Shown here: positions 1 to 7,580 of the stretch, one piece after another
How positions within the stretch are numbered: position 1 is the stretch's first letter
Layout of the letters: each line of letters begins with the position of its first letter
Assembly (NCBI GenBank): GCA_028277515.1
Contig: JANQGC010000373.1
Coordinates: forward strand, 1-18,375
Direction: 5' to 3'
DNA length: 18,375 bases
Source: Anaerolineae bacterium
Lineage (GTDB): Bacteria > Chloroflexota > Anaerolineae > Promineifilales > Promineifilaceae
The notes under the pieces: generated by a model
The model's database searches: none
What the model saw: only the letters and a program-made list of their open reading frames with translations
What the model was told of the DNA's origin: nothing
Program-made: the position numbers and the translations under genes

Positions 1-1
1 C

Positions 2-1021
2 CCGGATGCTACAGAGCAGTATAAACGGCTGCCTAAATGTAATTTGCATACCCACCTGGAAGGCTCCGTGCGACCAGAGACTTTTCTCGATTTAGCGACA
101 GTGCAAAATATATCGCTGCCCTTTCCGCCTGCTGCTGTCCAAAGATATATTCAGGTGACCGGTGAAGAAACAAACCTGGTTGATTATCTGGACAAAATCA
201 TGGTCAATTACCAGGTCCTGAAAAACGCAGCCGCTTTACGGCGCGTCTCCTTTGAAGCGGCGGAAGATGCCCATCATGACGGGGTCATCTATTTTGAATT
301 ACGAGCCGGCCCGGCAACGCACACAACGGACAATTTACCCCTCGAATTAGTGATCGAAAGCATGTTGCAAGGGCTGCAAGAAGCGGAAGATAAATATGGC
401 ATCATTTGCCGTTTGATTGTGGCCGGTCTGAGAGATCATGACCCTGATGTAAATGTCAATCTTGCCCAAACCGCAATAAGATATTTGGATGACGGCGTTG
501 CCGGTTTTGATCTGGCCGGAGATGAATCAGGTTACCCGGCGTCTTTACACAAAGATGCTTTTGAGATCGTCCGTGATTCGGGCATCGGGGTCACGATTCA
601 TGCCGGGGAAGCGGATGGCTGGAAAAGTGTTCGCGATGCAGTGACCGGTTTTGATGCCATGCGCATTGGTCATGGCGTCCGTTCCATAGAGTCCCCGGAA
701 ATGATGGCCATATTAGCGGAAAAGCAGATACTTCTTGAGGTTTGCCCAACCAGCAATGTGCATACCGGCACTTTTCCCAACATTAAAGATCATCCGGCTA
801 AAAAGCTGTTTGATGCCCGCATTCCCATCTCTATTGGGGATGATGACCCGGTAACATCGCGAACGCTTGTTTCCAATGAACTCACCTTAATTGACCAGGT
901 TCTGAAATTCTCTCTTGATGACATTATCACCACGCAGCTTATGAGCGTGGAGCATAGTTTCTTGCGCGATGAGGATCTTAAATCGGAGTTAAGGTCAAAG
1001 ATTAACGATTTTACGCTATAG
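2..1021 (+). CDS. add: Adenosine deaminase family protein (5' end cut by window edge)
   Basis: Metal-dependent purine deaminase that hydrolyses adenosine (or a close relative such as adenine) to the 6-oxo purine in the cytoplasmic salvage pathway. The reading frame is open from base 2, so the true start lies outside the window; the first in-frame start-like codon visible (TTG at 44) falls inside the first metal motif and is not the start. Visible family motifs in order are LPKCNLHTHLEGS (Zn-binding HxH), IHAGEA (catalytic His-Ala-Gly-Glu), RIGHGV, LEVCPTSNVHTG and SIGDDDP (Asp pair that binds metal and base). The 339 codons seen match nearly the whole usual length of about 340 residues, so only a few N-terminal residues are missing. 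It ends in TAG. No terminator is visible; an intergenic repeat follows within 20 bases. The family is certain; adenosine rather than adenine as substrate is inferred. Confidence 0.9.
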   Translation, partial: PDATEQYKRLPKCNLHTHLEGSVRPETFLDLATVQNISLPFPPAAVQRYIQVTGEETNLVDYLDKIMVNYQVLKNAAALRRVSFEAAEDAHHDGVIYFELRAGPATHTTDNLPLELVIESMLQGLQEAEDKYGIICRLIVAGLRDHDPDVNVNLAQTAIRYLDDGVAGFDLAGDESGYPASLHKDAFEIVRDSGIGVTIHAGEADGWKSVRDAVTGFDAMRIGHGVRSIESPEMMAILAEKQILLEVCPTSNVHTGTFPNIKDHPAKKLFDARIPISIGDDDPVTSRTLVSNELTLIDQVLKFSLDDIITTQLMSVEHSFLRDEDLKSELRSKINDFTL

Positions 1022-1039
1022 ATTTGTCACTCGACACTA

Positions 1040-1133
1040 TTACAAAGAGAAGATTAATTGGACGCTGATTCACGCTGATGACGCTGAATTTTTAATTTTT
1101 ATCGGCGTAAATCCGCTCTTGTCCGCGTCCTAT
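1040..1133 (+). repeat. Dispersed intergenic repeat, copy A
   Basis: This segment matches the reverse complement of 4325-4403. The shared blocks are TTACAAAGAGAAGATTAATT, GGACGCTGAT and ATCGGCGTAAATCCGCTCTT, followed by CGCGTCCTAT. Copy A is about 15 bases longer because it holds an extra GACGCTGAT-like unit (three near-tandem units at about 1061-1087). It has no coding potential and lies directly after the deaminase stop codon. Confidence 0.85.
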
Positions 1134-1159
1134 CCCCTTACTCCAAACCACCTCCAACC

Positions 1160-1168
1160 TGCTATAAT
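1160..1168 (+). promoter_or_regulatory. Extended -10 promoter candidate
   Basis: TGCTATAAT is a perfect extended -10 element (TGn plus TATAAT). No good -35 is seen at 17 bases, which extended -10 promoters tolerate. It would give a leader of about 130 bases before the ATG at 1305. Confidence 0.45.
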
Positions 1169-1224
1169 CTACCCCCAGACATATGATCGAACTCCTTCAT
1201 ACCAGTTAACCATCCTGAATCAGG

Positions 1225-1253
1225 TTGTCTCTCCCATCTACTTTGCATACAAT
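1225..1253 (+). promoter_or_regulatory. Sigma70-type promoter candidate for the DJ-1/PfpI gene
   Basis: TTGTCT, a 17-base spacer and TACAAT. Transcription would begin near 1260, leaving about 45 bases of leader before the ATG at 1305. Its spacing is ideal, and it lies closer to the gene than the extended -10 at 1160. Confidence 0.4.
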
Positions 1254-1304
1254 GAGTTTACCCCAATCAATCAAGCAACAGAGCAGCGTTTTAAGGAAAA
1301 AGGT

Positions 1305-1913
1305 ATGAGCAAGAAGAAAATCCTGGTGGTGATCACCAACCACGACCAATACCTTAAAAAAGATGACCAAACAGGTCTTTGGCTGGGTGAACTGACCCAT
1401 TTCTATGATCTGCTCCGCCGTGAAGGCTACGAGATGGATTTCGTCACCCCACAAGGCGGCCGTGTACCGCTCGACCCGCGCAGCTTAAACCGTTTTTTCC
1501 TGGACAAAGAGACCCGGCGTTTTTATGAAGACCCGGTATTTATGCAAAAGCTGGAAAACACCCTGGCTCCAGGAGAGGTCCAGGCCAAAGATTACACTGC
1601 CATATACTTCACCGGCGGCCACGGCACGATGTGGGACTTCCCCGACAATCCCGGCTTGCAAAAATTGAGCCGCGACATATATGAGAATGGGGGTCTCGTC
1701 TCCGCTGTCTGTCATGGCGGCAGCGGGCTGCTCAATGTCACCCTTTCCGACGGCAGCTACCTTATTGAGGGCAAGCAAGTCACCGGCTACTCCAATCTTG
1801 AGGAGGTCGTCGCCCTCAAGCATAACCAGGTACCCTTCTCGCTGGAAGATGAATTGAAAAAGCGCGGGGCTGATTACAAAAAGGTTGGCTGCCCCTGGGA
1901 TCGTATGCTGTAG
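1305..1913 (+). CDS. DJ-1/PfpI-type class I glutamine amidotransferase-like protein, C-terminus lost by frameshift
   Basis: A 202-aa product of the DJ-1/PfpI superfamily (type 1 glutamine amidotransferase-like; relatives act as chaperones, deglycases or stress hydrolases in the cytoplasm). The start chosen is ATG 1305 because AAGGAAAAAGG precedes it and the product then begins MSKKKILVVITNHD, a normal first beta strand. A longer in-frame extension to 1119 would translate promoter-like sequence. Visible motifs are LGELTHFYDLL (the Glu helix), TGGHGTMWD, and the nucleophile elbow AVCHGGSGLL with the catalytic Cys. Relatives of about 230 aa end with a VVVDGxLITGQNP motif. Here that motif is present downstream but in the -1 frame, so the annotated product stops early at TAG 1911. 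The shift maps to the A5 tract at 1878-1882. Whether the protein is functional is uncertain. Confidence 0.85.
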   Translation: MSKKKILVVITNHDQYLKKDDQTGLWLGELTHFYDLLRREGYEMDFVTPQGGRVPLDPRSLNRFFLDKETRRFYEDPVFMQKLENTLAPGEVQAKDYTAIYFTGGHGTMWDFPDNPGLQKLSRDIYENGGLVSAVCHGGSGLLNVTLSDGSYLIEGKQVTGYSNLEEVVALKHNQVPFSLEDELKKRGADYKKVGCPWDRML

Positions 1914-2008
1914 TGGACGGCCGTCTAATCACCGGCCAAAATCCCAACTCCACCAAGGCCGTTGCTGAAGCTGTAGCTCATGCATTACAGCAGCAGCAAA
2001 AGGAATAA
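1884..2008 (+). pseudogene. Out-of-frame C-terminal tail of the DJ-1/PfpI gene
   Basis: In the -1 frame relative to the upstream ORF the sequence reads GWLPLGSYAVVDG, then RLITGQNPNSTKAVAEA, ending HALQQQQKE and TAA at 2006. LITGQNPxS is the hallmark C-terminal motif of this family. Restoring one A in the 1878-1882 tract joins it to ADYKK and gives a full-length protein of about 234 aa. The tail is either a sequencing indel, a recent null mutation, or reached by slippage at AAAAAG. Confidence 0.85.
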
Positions 2009-2022
2009 GTGGTCCTTGCTAA

Positions 2023-2042
2023 GAGCGAATTGGCTTTCGCTC
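2023..2042 (+). other. Perfect 7-bp hairpin after the DJ-1/PfpI gene
   Basis: GAGCGAA, a 6-base loop, then TTCGCTC. It lies 14 bases after the restored stop codon. There is no T tract, so a classic intrinsic terminator is not supported; it could be a 3' mRNA stabiliser. Confidence 0.35.
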
Positions 2043-2070
2043 AGGGCAACATAAATTTAAGGGTCCAGGC

Positions 2071-2349
2071 TTGAAAGGTAAGGGTATCAACATTATTTAT
2101 GGTAATCACTTATTAGAGCCAACTATAAAAACATTAGATAATAACAATAAAATCCTGGACGAACCCCCTTCTCTTCATGCTACACTATCCTCAGAAAACC
2201 AAATAGCAGACACTGATGATCCCTTTGGCATTTCCGTGGCCCTGGATGGGGATACCAAGCTGGTCGATGCCTCTTTGAACGACATCGGCGGTAACCTTAT
2301 GAGTTTTTCCAACCCATTGTCGACAACCAGTTTAGCAATTAAAAGGTAA
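2071..2349 (+). pseudogene. ORF with an FG-GAP-like repeat motif, probable remnant
   Basis: A 92-codon open frame with only a TTG as possible start and no ribosome binding site. The middle reads DDPFGISVALDGDTKLVDAS, which resembles the FG-GAP/beta-propeller repeat consensus (FGxSVAxDGDTxLVGA) common in long secreted Chloroflexota proteins. Only one unit is present, whereas real proteins carry several. It looks like a decayed piece of such a gene; a translated small protein cannot be excluded. The rest of 2009-2497 is AT-rich and otherwise empty apart from the promoter at 2408. Confidence 0.3.
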
Positions 2350-2407
2350 TCAGTGGATAAAATTTAAAAATCGGATTTTCGATCTCTTATCTTCCTACTG
2401 GACAAAT

Positions 2408-2435
2408 TTGATTTCTGGCTTAGAATAATTATAAA
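2408..2435 (+). promoter_or_regulatory. Promoter candidate for the monoheme protein
   Basis: TTGATT, a 16-base spacer and TATAAA, placed about 60 bases before the ATG at 2498. Confidence 0.4.
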
Positions 2436-2497
2436 GTAGCTTAATCAAGCCGATATTGGGCCAATTTAACTGGAATCATCGCACAAGGAGATTAAAA

Positions 2498-4177
2498 ATG
2501 GAACACTTAAGCAAAAAACGTTGGATCTGGCTTCTTTTACCCCTCATTGCTCTCGTCATTTTATCCGGCATGCTGCTGGCCTCTGAATCTCAGAGTTCGC
2601 CACAGGCCCAAGATGATCCCACCCCGGAAGCCGAGGCCACGGCCGTCAATACAGAGACCGCGGAAATCACGGCAACGGCCACTGTCACCCCGACGGCGCC
2701 GACCACTGTTGACTACGCCATGTACTTTCACAGCCAGGTGCAGGATGCTGAAGAATGCTTTATGACCGTCGTTGGGGATGCCGTTGCATTCGACCAACGA
2801 GTCAGCAATCCCGCTGTCACCTGCCCTGATGCCTTTTCCTGGAAACTTTTCGTTGAGGTGATCGGTGACGAGTTCTGGCTCAATTGGGCGGCCGACCAAT
2901 ACTCCTGGCCTGAAGAACCCTATCCATTATGCCAGGCTGATGCTGATGACCGTTCCGCCTGCTGCACACCGGGCAGTCTCGAAAATCCTGGTTATGATGA
3001 TCCGGAGAATCCCGCTCGGCACTGCCCCTATTTCCCCGGCGAGCATATAGCAGCCGGCGCCGATCCGCTCATCCTGGAATCAAACCCACCGGCGGTTGCC
3101 CAGGATCCGCATCATACCAGCCTTGTGCCACCGGACGATTCGGACCCCGGACGTGTGATTCGCCAGGAAATGGCCGAACTGGTCTTCCGCAACGAACCGA
3201 TGTTCGACTACATTTTCGATAACAACATCTATCATACCGATGGTCTGGCCGAAGTCTTTGCGCGCAGCCAGGCCAATCTTAGTGACCGCGCTCCTTACCA
3301 ACAGCGCAACGCACCGGCCGACCTGGTCAAGATTGACTTCCCTGTTGAAGCGATCATGGTTAAAAGCAACTGGCTGCATGAAGAGCGTGCCGCCGAACTC
3401 GGTCTGACGGATGATCCGGATAACCCTTACATCACAATGGAAATAGAGTCAGCGGTAACAGATAATAACGAGACCATTTTTGAGCCAGGCCTACATTACC
3501 TAGTTGCTGTCCACATCTCCTCAAAAGATATTCCCGACTGGGTCTGGGCGACATTTGAACATGTCAACAATCCCGGCCGCTGTGATATAACCGGCTGCAA
3601 TGATTCCTTCGGTTATTTCGCACCGGATGAAGTCGCGGGCGACCAGTACAGAAACTTCACAGCGCCGAATACGCGCAGCGATGATCTGTTGATCCCGTCC
3701 ACAATTTTCGATCTCGGCAAACAGTATCCGGGCGGTGTACGCAGCCCCGAACTTTCAACGATTTTTGAAGACCTGGAAATCGGCACAACTGAACAAGAGG
3801 AAGACGCCCTACCCAGCCCGGCGGACATCGGCTGGTTAAGCTACCGGTTAAAAGGTAGCCAGACCAATTTTACTGATACGACAGGCCGCGAAACAATACT
3901 GGGCAACTCTGTGACCGAAGCCGGATTCCTTAACACATCATCATGTATGACCTGCCACGGCCGCGCTGCGGTAACCGAAGAGGGCACGCCCGCTTTAGGC
4001 GTATTCCTGCCCTCATTAAGTGAAGATGGTTATGCGGAGGGTTCCGTTGGGGTACCTAATCCTAATTGGTACTTCTCCAGTTCGACCTCACCCTCGCTGG
4101 AAGCACTGCAAACAGACTTTGTATGGGGCATTCTTTTTGCCAATCCACTAGCAACTGACGAGTCGGCGGATGAATAA
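2498..4177 (+). CDS. Exported monoheme c-type cytochrome-like protein
   Basis: 559 aa. ATG 2498 is chosen because AAGGAG lies 7 bases upstream and the product opens with a typical export signal (KKR, then a hydrophobic stretch at residues 9-27). A Thr/Pro/Ala-rich linker follows to about residue 70, so the body is extracytoplasmic, anchored by the uncleaved helix or released. One heme c motif, CMTCH, sits at residues 483-487. Other visible landmarks are FPVEAIMVKSNWL, DWVWATFEHVNNPGRCD and WLSYRLKGSQTNFTDTTGR followed by LGNSVTEAGF. I recognise these as recurring in large secreted cytochrome-like proteins of several phyla but cannot name a function. At least ten further Cys (for example CQAD, ACC, CPYF, CDITGC) suggest disulfides. 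A hexaheme lipoprotein gene lies downstream, so a shared redox role is inferred. Confidence 0.85.
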   Translation: MEHLSKKRWIWLLLPLIALVILSGMLLASESQSSPQAQDDPTPEAEATAVNTETAEITATATVTPTAPTTVDYAMYFHSQVQDAEECFMTVVGDAVAFDQRVSNPAVTCPDAFSWKLFVEVIGDEFWLNWAADQYSWPEEPYPLCQADADDRSACCTPGSLENPGYDDPENPARHCPYFPGEHIAAGADPLILESNPPAVAQDPHHTSLVPPDDSDPGRVIRQEMAELVFRNEPMFDYIFDNNIYHTDGLAEVFARSQANLSDRAPYQQRNAPADLVKIDFPVEAIMVKSNWLHEERAAELGLTDDPDNPYITMEIESAVTDNNETIFEPGLHYLVAVHISSKDIPDWVWATFEHVNNPGRCDITGCNDSFGYFAPDEVAGDQYRNFTAPNTRSDDLLIPSTIFDLGKQYPGGVRSPELSTIFEDLEIGTTEQEEDALPSPADIGWLSYRLKGSQTNFTDTTGRETILGNSVTEAGFLNTSSCMTCHGRAAVTEEGTPALGVFLPSLSEDGYAEGSVGVPNPNWYFSSSTSPSLEALQTDFVWGILFANPLATDESADE

Positions 4178-4216
4178 TAACTGAGCTAAGTACCAACAAA
4201 AAAGAATTGTTACACG

Positions 4217-4276
4217 TGTCATGCCGAGCTTGTCGAGGCATCTTTCAAGAGATTTCTCGCTTTGCTCGAAATGACA
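4217..4276. repeat. 60-bp MITE-like intergenic repeat
   Basis: The ends are imperfect 13-bp inverted repeats: TGTCATGCCGAGC at the left and GCTCGAAATGACA at the right (2 mismatches). The interior carries GAGATTTCTCGCTTTGCTCG, the same style as the TCATTTCGA-type intergenic repeats found in many environmental genomes. It has no coding potential. Confidence 0.6.
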
Positions 4277-4324
4277 ACCGTTAAAACATAGTTGTTTTTA
4301 CTTAGCTACCCCGACAGTTTAGAA

Positions 4325-4403
4325 ATAGGACGCGGGCAAGAGCGGATTTACGCCGATAAAAAAATCCAGCGTTATCAGCGTCCAATTAATCTTCTCTTTG
4401 TAA
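4325..4403 (-). repeat. Dispersed intergenic repeat, copy B (inverted relative to copy A)
   Basis: Reverse complement of the repeat at 1040-1133, missing one internal GACGCTGAT-like unit. The pair is 3.2 kb apart in opposite orientation and brackets the DJ-1 gene, the FG-GAP remnant and the monoheme gene. Confidence 0.85.
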
Positions 4404-4613
4404 AAGGTCGGGTTAGTAGATAATTGATTAGAAATAATCTCATAATTCTTGCCTGGTTTCATCCTCCCGATTGGGCAGGAGACAGCAACCGCAGCGATTC
4501 CTGGGAGACGTCCAACTTCTGTTAGGCATACAGAAGTTTAGCGACGGGTCGATCAGCGCCGGATAACCTAATGACCACCATATCCTCATGGTAGTTGCAC
4601 TGTTCACCCGCAA
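4404..4613 (+). promoter_or_regulatory. Hairpin-rich leader of the hexaheme cytochrome gene
   Basis: 210 bases without an ORF. It contains an imperfect hairpin at about 4462-4481 (TCCTCCC / GGGCAGGA), a perfect 8-bp hairpin AACTTCTG (4514-4521) / CAGAAGTT (4531-4538) with a 9-base loop, and a short ACCAT/ATGGT hairpin near 4577-4592. It runs right up to the ATG at 4614, which lacks a recognisable Shine-Dalgarno sequence. A structured 5' UTR is possible. I do not recognise a known riboswitch class and saw no convincing promoter. Confidence 0.35.
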
Positions 4614-7370
4614 ATGAGCGAAAAAATGATGGTTACAAAGATGAAAGGCTTGCTCATAAAGTGGTTGGTCGGTAGTAGTGTGTTGTTCCTCTCTCTTATT
4701 CTGGTTTCCGGCTGCACGACCGCATCTGAAATAACGCTACCTGATCTTCAGCCTGAGCCGGATGAACCCCCTCTGCCGCTGCCCAGCAGCATGGCTCTGG
4801 ACGCGTATGAGGCACTGCTCTTCGATTTCCTGGAAAGTAAAGAGTACCAGGAATTAGAAGGTTGGGTTAGAGACAAGCGCGTGCGTGATACCGGCCCCTA
4901 CATCGACGGCGTCTCCTATGGAACCCATCCGGCCGTGCGCATCTATTACTCTCCCGAAGTGTACGATTGGCTCAAAAACGGCCGTGAAGGTGACATCCCC
5001 GACGGGGCAATGATCATTAAGGAGATGTTTCCCTCACCTGCTCCCCAGTATGCGGGCCTGGACGATCAGGGTGTCAATGACCAACTGGCCATGTGGACGT
5101 TCATGGTACGTGACCAGGACGGATCGAAAGATGGCTGGTTCTGGGGCTATCATGGCACAGGCGGAGCCGTTGATAACAACGATTATCCCTTTGATTATCC
5201 GAATGCCGGCTTTGGCCAATACTGCGTGCGCTGCCATGCCTCGGCCGAAAACATGTTTACCTTCGCTGCGCTGCGCAACATTGAGGGCGAAGAGGGCAAC
5301 CCGGTCTCTTATCGTGTGGACAACTCCTGGATCACCCCGGATGAGGCGGACGACCCCAGCCAGGTGCATGACGATCTGGCCGAAGGTCCCGATGCGGCAG
5401 CGTTGGCCGGCAGTAAACCCGGCCGTGACCTCAATCCTGAATTTGTCGCGCTGTTTGACAGCATTTCTCCCGTTGCCCCAGAGGATGTGGTCGCTATCCC
5501 GCCGGTCACTTATGATCATGTCATCGCCGGTCCTGACGGACCCGGCCAATTCCTCACCTCTGACCAATGCCTCTCCTGCCATGATGGGCAAACGCTGCCC
5601 TTTGGTCCCAATATGATCATCCCGGCCACGGACGACCACGATCTGATCAACCTCTCTCCCTACGGTGAGTGGAACTGGTCAATGATGGGTTTGGCCGGCC
5701 GCGACCCCATCTTCTACGCGCAGCTTGAAAGCGAAATCAGCGTGCACGACAGCGGCGACCTGCCGGAAACGATCCAAAATCTCTGTTTCCGCTGTCACGG
5801 GGTCATGGGCCAGCGCCAGTTCCATATCGACGACGCCGGCGAGTTCTTCACCCAGGATATCGTCCAGGTGACCGATCCCGACGATCCTAATCACAAATAC
5901 GCCGCACTGGCCCGTGACGGCATCTCCTGCACAGTCTGTCACCAGATCGTCGATGAGGGCAAGCCGCTGCAAGAAACATTCACTGGCCAGTTTGACATTT
6001 CCACGCCAGGTGAGGAAGAACCGGGCATCAGCCAAATCTACGGCCCATTCGAGGACCCGATCACCCTGCCCATGGAGTCATCTCTAGGCATGAAACCCGT
6101 CTACAGCGAAGATATCCAATCCTCCAAACTTTGCGGCCACTGTCACACCATTTACCTGCCCGTATACGACGCTGAGGGCAACCAGGTTGGTAACGACTTT
6201 GAGCAAACCACCTACCTGGAATGGCAGAACAGCGCCTTTCAAAATGAGTTTGGTGAGGGTGAAGATCCCCAAACCTGCCAGGATTGCCATATGACCGGTG
6301 ACTATCACGGCCAGGATCTGGCTTTCCGCATCGCTAATATCCAGGATCAAACTTATCCTGAAGCAGACAATCGTGTGCCGGAGGAGGAGACGGACGTCCC
6401 GATTCGGGAGGATTTCCGCCGCCATACGCTGCTGGGCATCAACATTTTTGGCTTGGAGATGTTTAACCAGTTCGACAATATTCTAGGTGTGCGTAAGACC
6501 GACTACATGACCGGATCAGCCAATGGGCTGCCCACGGCCATCGCCGAGAGCAACCGGCTGGCCAAGGAAGAGACGGCCACGGTGGAAATCGAAAATGTCG
6601 ACTACGTAGACGAACAGTTGAGCGTAGACGTTAAGATCACCAACCTAGTCGGCCATCGTTTCCCATCAGGCGTTGGTTTCCGCCGGGCGTTCCTGGAGTT
6701 CCAGGTCCGAGATGAGCACAATGTCGTTCTATGGGCCTCTGGACGAACCAACACCCTTGGCGTGATTGTAGACGGAAATGGGGTACCGCTGCCCTCTGAG
6801 TTTTTGACCCTGCTCAACCCGGATGAATGTGCAGCTGACCCCAGCACGTGTGAGCAAGCCTATGAGCCACATTACCAGACAATCACTGGCGAGGACCAGG
6901 TGCAGATCTACCAGGAACTAGTCAAGAATCCGGAAAACATGTTCACTACCAGCTTTGTGGCCCAGGAGACGACGGTGAAGGACAACCGGTTGCTGCCCAA
7001 AGGGTGGACGCGCCTGGGTCCTCCCGGCTTTGCCGCCGACCCGACTTGGGGACCACGCTTCGCAGAGGCCACTGCACCCAAGGGTGAAGCTCTCAACGAT
7101 GCCGTCTTCCTGGATGGCACCGGCACGGACACCATCACCTATCAGGTGGAGTTGCCGCAGGAGACGTTAGAAGGTGGAACGGTTGATGTCACGCTCTACT
7201 ACCAATCGATCCCGCCATTCTATTTGATGGAACGCTTCACAACGGCCGACGGTCCCAACGCCCAACGGCTGCATTACATCAGCAGCCACCTCAACCTGGA
7301 AGATACGCCCATCGAGAATTGGAAGCTGGAGATCGGATCGGCCGAGAGTGCCATTCCTAATGACAACTAA
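4614..7370 (+). CDS. Hexaheme c-type cytochrome lipoprotein with P460-like N-terminal domain
   Basis: 918 aa. Signal peptide with lipobox LVSGC (Cys34), so a lipid-anchored extracytoplasmic protein. Six heme c motifs: CVRCH (204-208), CLSCH (319), CFRCH (391), CTVCH (439), CGHCH (507) and CQDCH (555). Residues of about 80-215 (DGAMIIKEMF, MWTFMVRDQDGS, GWFWGYH, then the first CxxCH) resemble the cytochrome P460 fold. Residues of about 310-570 carry the other five hemes in multiheme-cytochrome spacing. After residue 600 there are no hemes; ITNLVGHRFPSG and FLEFQVRDEHN mark a beta-sandwich domain typical of cytochrome c family oxidoreductases. Several in-frame ATGs (4614, 4626, 4629, 4641) are possible starts, none with a clear ribosome site. 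An oxidoreductase or electron-conduit role is inferred; substrate unknown. A second, truncated copy of its C-terminus lies at 8502-8639. Confidence 0.88.
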   Translation: MSEKMMVTKMKGLLIKWLVGSSVLFLSLILVSGCTTASEITLPDLQPEPDEPPLPLPSSMALDAYEALLFDFLESKEYQELEGWVRDKRVRDTGPYIDGVSYGTHPAVRIYYSPEVYDWLKNGREGDIPDGAMIIKEMFPSPAPQYAGLDDQGVNDQLAMWTFMVRDQDGSKDGWFWGYHGTGGAVDNNDYPFDYPNAGFGQYCVRCHASAENMFTFAALRNIEGEEGNPVSYRVDNSWITPDEADDPSQVHDDLAEGPDAAALAGSKPGRDLNPEFVALFDSISPVAPEDVVAIPPVTYDHVIAGPDGPGQFLTSDQCLSCHDGQTLPFGPNMIIPATDDHDLINLSPYGEWNWSMMGLAGRDPIFYAQLESEISVHDSGDLPETIQNLCFRCHGVMGQRQFHIDDAGEFFTQDIVQVTDPDDPNHKYAALARDGISCTVCHQIVDEGKPLQETFTGQFDISTPGEEEPGISQIYGPFEDPITLPMESSLGMKPVYSEDIQSSKLCGHCHTIYLPVYDAEGNQVGNDFEQTTYLEWQNSAFQNEFGEGEDPQTCQDCHMTGDYHGQDLAFRIANIQDQTYPEADNRVPEEETDVPIREDFRRHTLLGINIFGLEMFNQFDNILGVRKTDYMTGSANGLPTAIAESNRLAKEETATVEIENVDYVDEQLSVDVKITNLVGHRFPSGVGFRRAFLEFQVRDEHNVVLWASGRTNTLGVIVDGNGVPLPSEFLTLLNPDECAADPSTCEQAYEPHYQTITGEDQVQIYQELVKNPENMFTTSFVAQETTVKDNRLLPKGWTRLGPPGFAADPTWGPRFAEATAPKGEALNDAVFLDGTGTDTITYQVELPQETLEGGTVDVTLYYQSIPPFYLMERFTTADGPNAQRLHYISSHLNLEDTPIENWKLEIGSAESAIPNDN

Positions 7371-7387
7371 ATAGTTTGTTCGCTGAG

Positions 7388-7422
7388 ATTTTTAAGAAGT
7401 GACTGTCACATGAGTTAAAAAT
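7388..7422. terminator. AT-rich dyad between convergent genes
   Basis: ATTTTTAA at 7388-7395 pairs perfectly with TTAAAAAT at 7415-7422, with an inner GTGAC-T-GTCAC dyad. It lies 17 bases after the cytochrome stop, between convergent genes, and is a weak candidate for a bidirectional terminator. Confidence 0.3.
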
Positions 7423-7460
7423 TTTAGAGAAAACAACTGTTCGTTTTATGAATGTCACAC

Positions 7461-7580
7461 CTATTCTTCCGCCGGAGGATCAACCGGGCTGCGGCTCCCA
7501 AACAGATCAAGAACATTATCGAGATACCCGTTCATAATGGCGATACAGAGCAAAATGACCAATATGCCGACGATGGTTGC
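7461..7580 (-). pseudogene. Read-through tail of the EamA exporter (last membrane helix)
   Basis: In the same frame, directly after the TAG at 7583-7581, the minus strand continues open for 39 codons (ATIVGILVILLCIAIMNGYL, then DNVLDLFG) to TAG at 7463-7461. The hydrophobic stretch is the expected tenth helix of a DMT transporter, so the stop looks like a nonsense change inside a once longer gene. Confidence 0.75.

Noticed and set aside
1119..1304. N-terminal extension of the DJ-1/PfpI ORF to 1119
   Set aside because: It translates across two promoter-like elements and overlaps the repeat; ATG 1305 has a ribosome site and a normal family N-terminus.
1878..1884. Programmed -1 frameshifting as the preferred explanation for the DJ-1 gene
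   Set aside because: The tract is CAAAAAG, not the canonical A AAA AAG, and no strong downstream stem or conserved design is evident; indel or error is simpler.
2456..2497. Longer start of the monoheme gene
   Set aside because: AAGGAG sits 7 bases before ATG 2498 and the export signal begins there.
5050..5616. 188-aa ORF in another + frame
   Set aside because: Shadow frame of the hexaheme gene, Arg/Pro/Met rich, no family resemblance.
5034..5639. 201-aa ORF on the minus strand
   Set aside because: It lies wholly inside the hexaheme gene, is shadow-like in composition and has no ribosome site.
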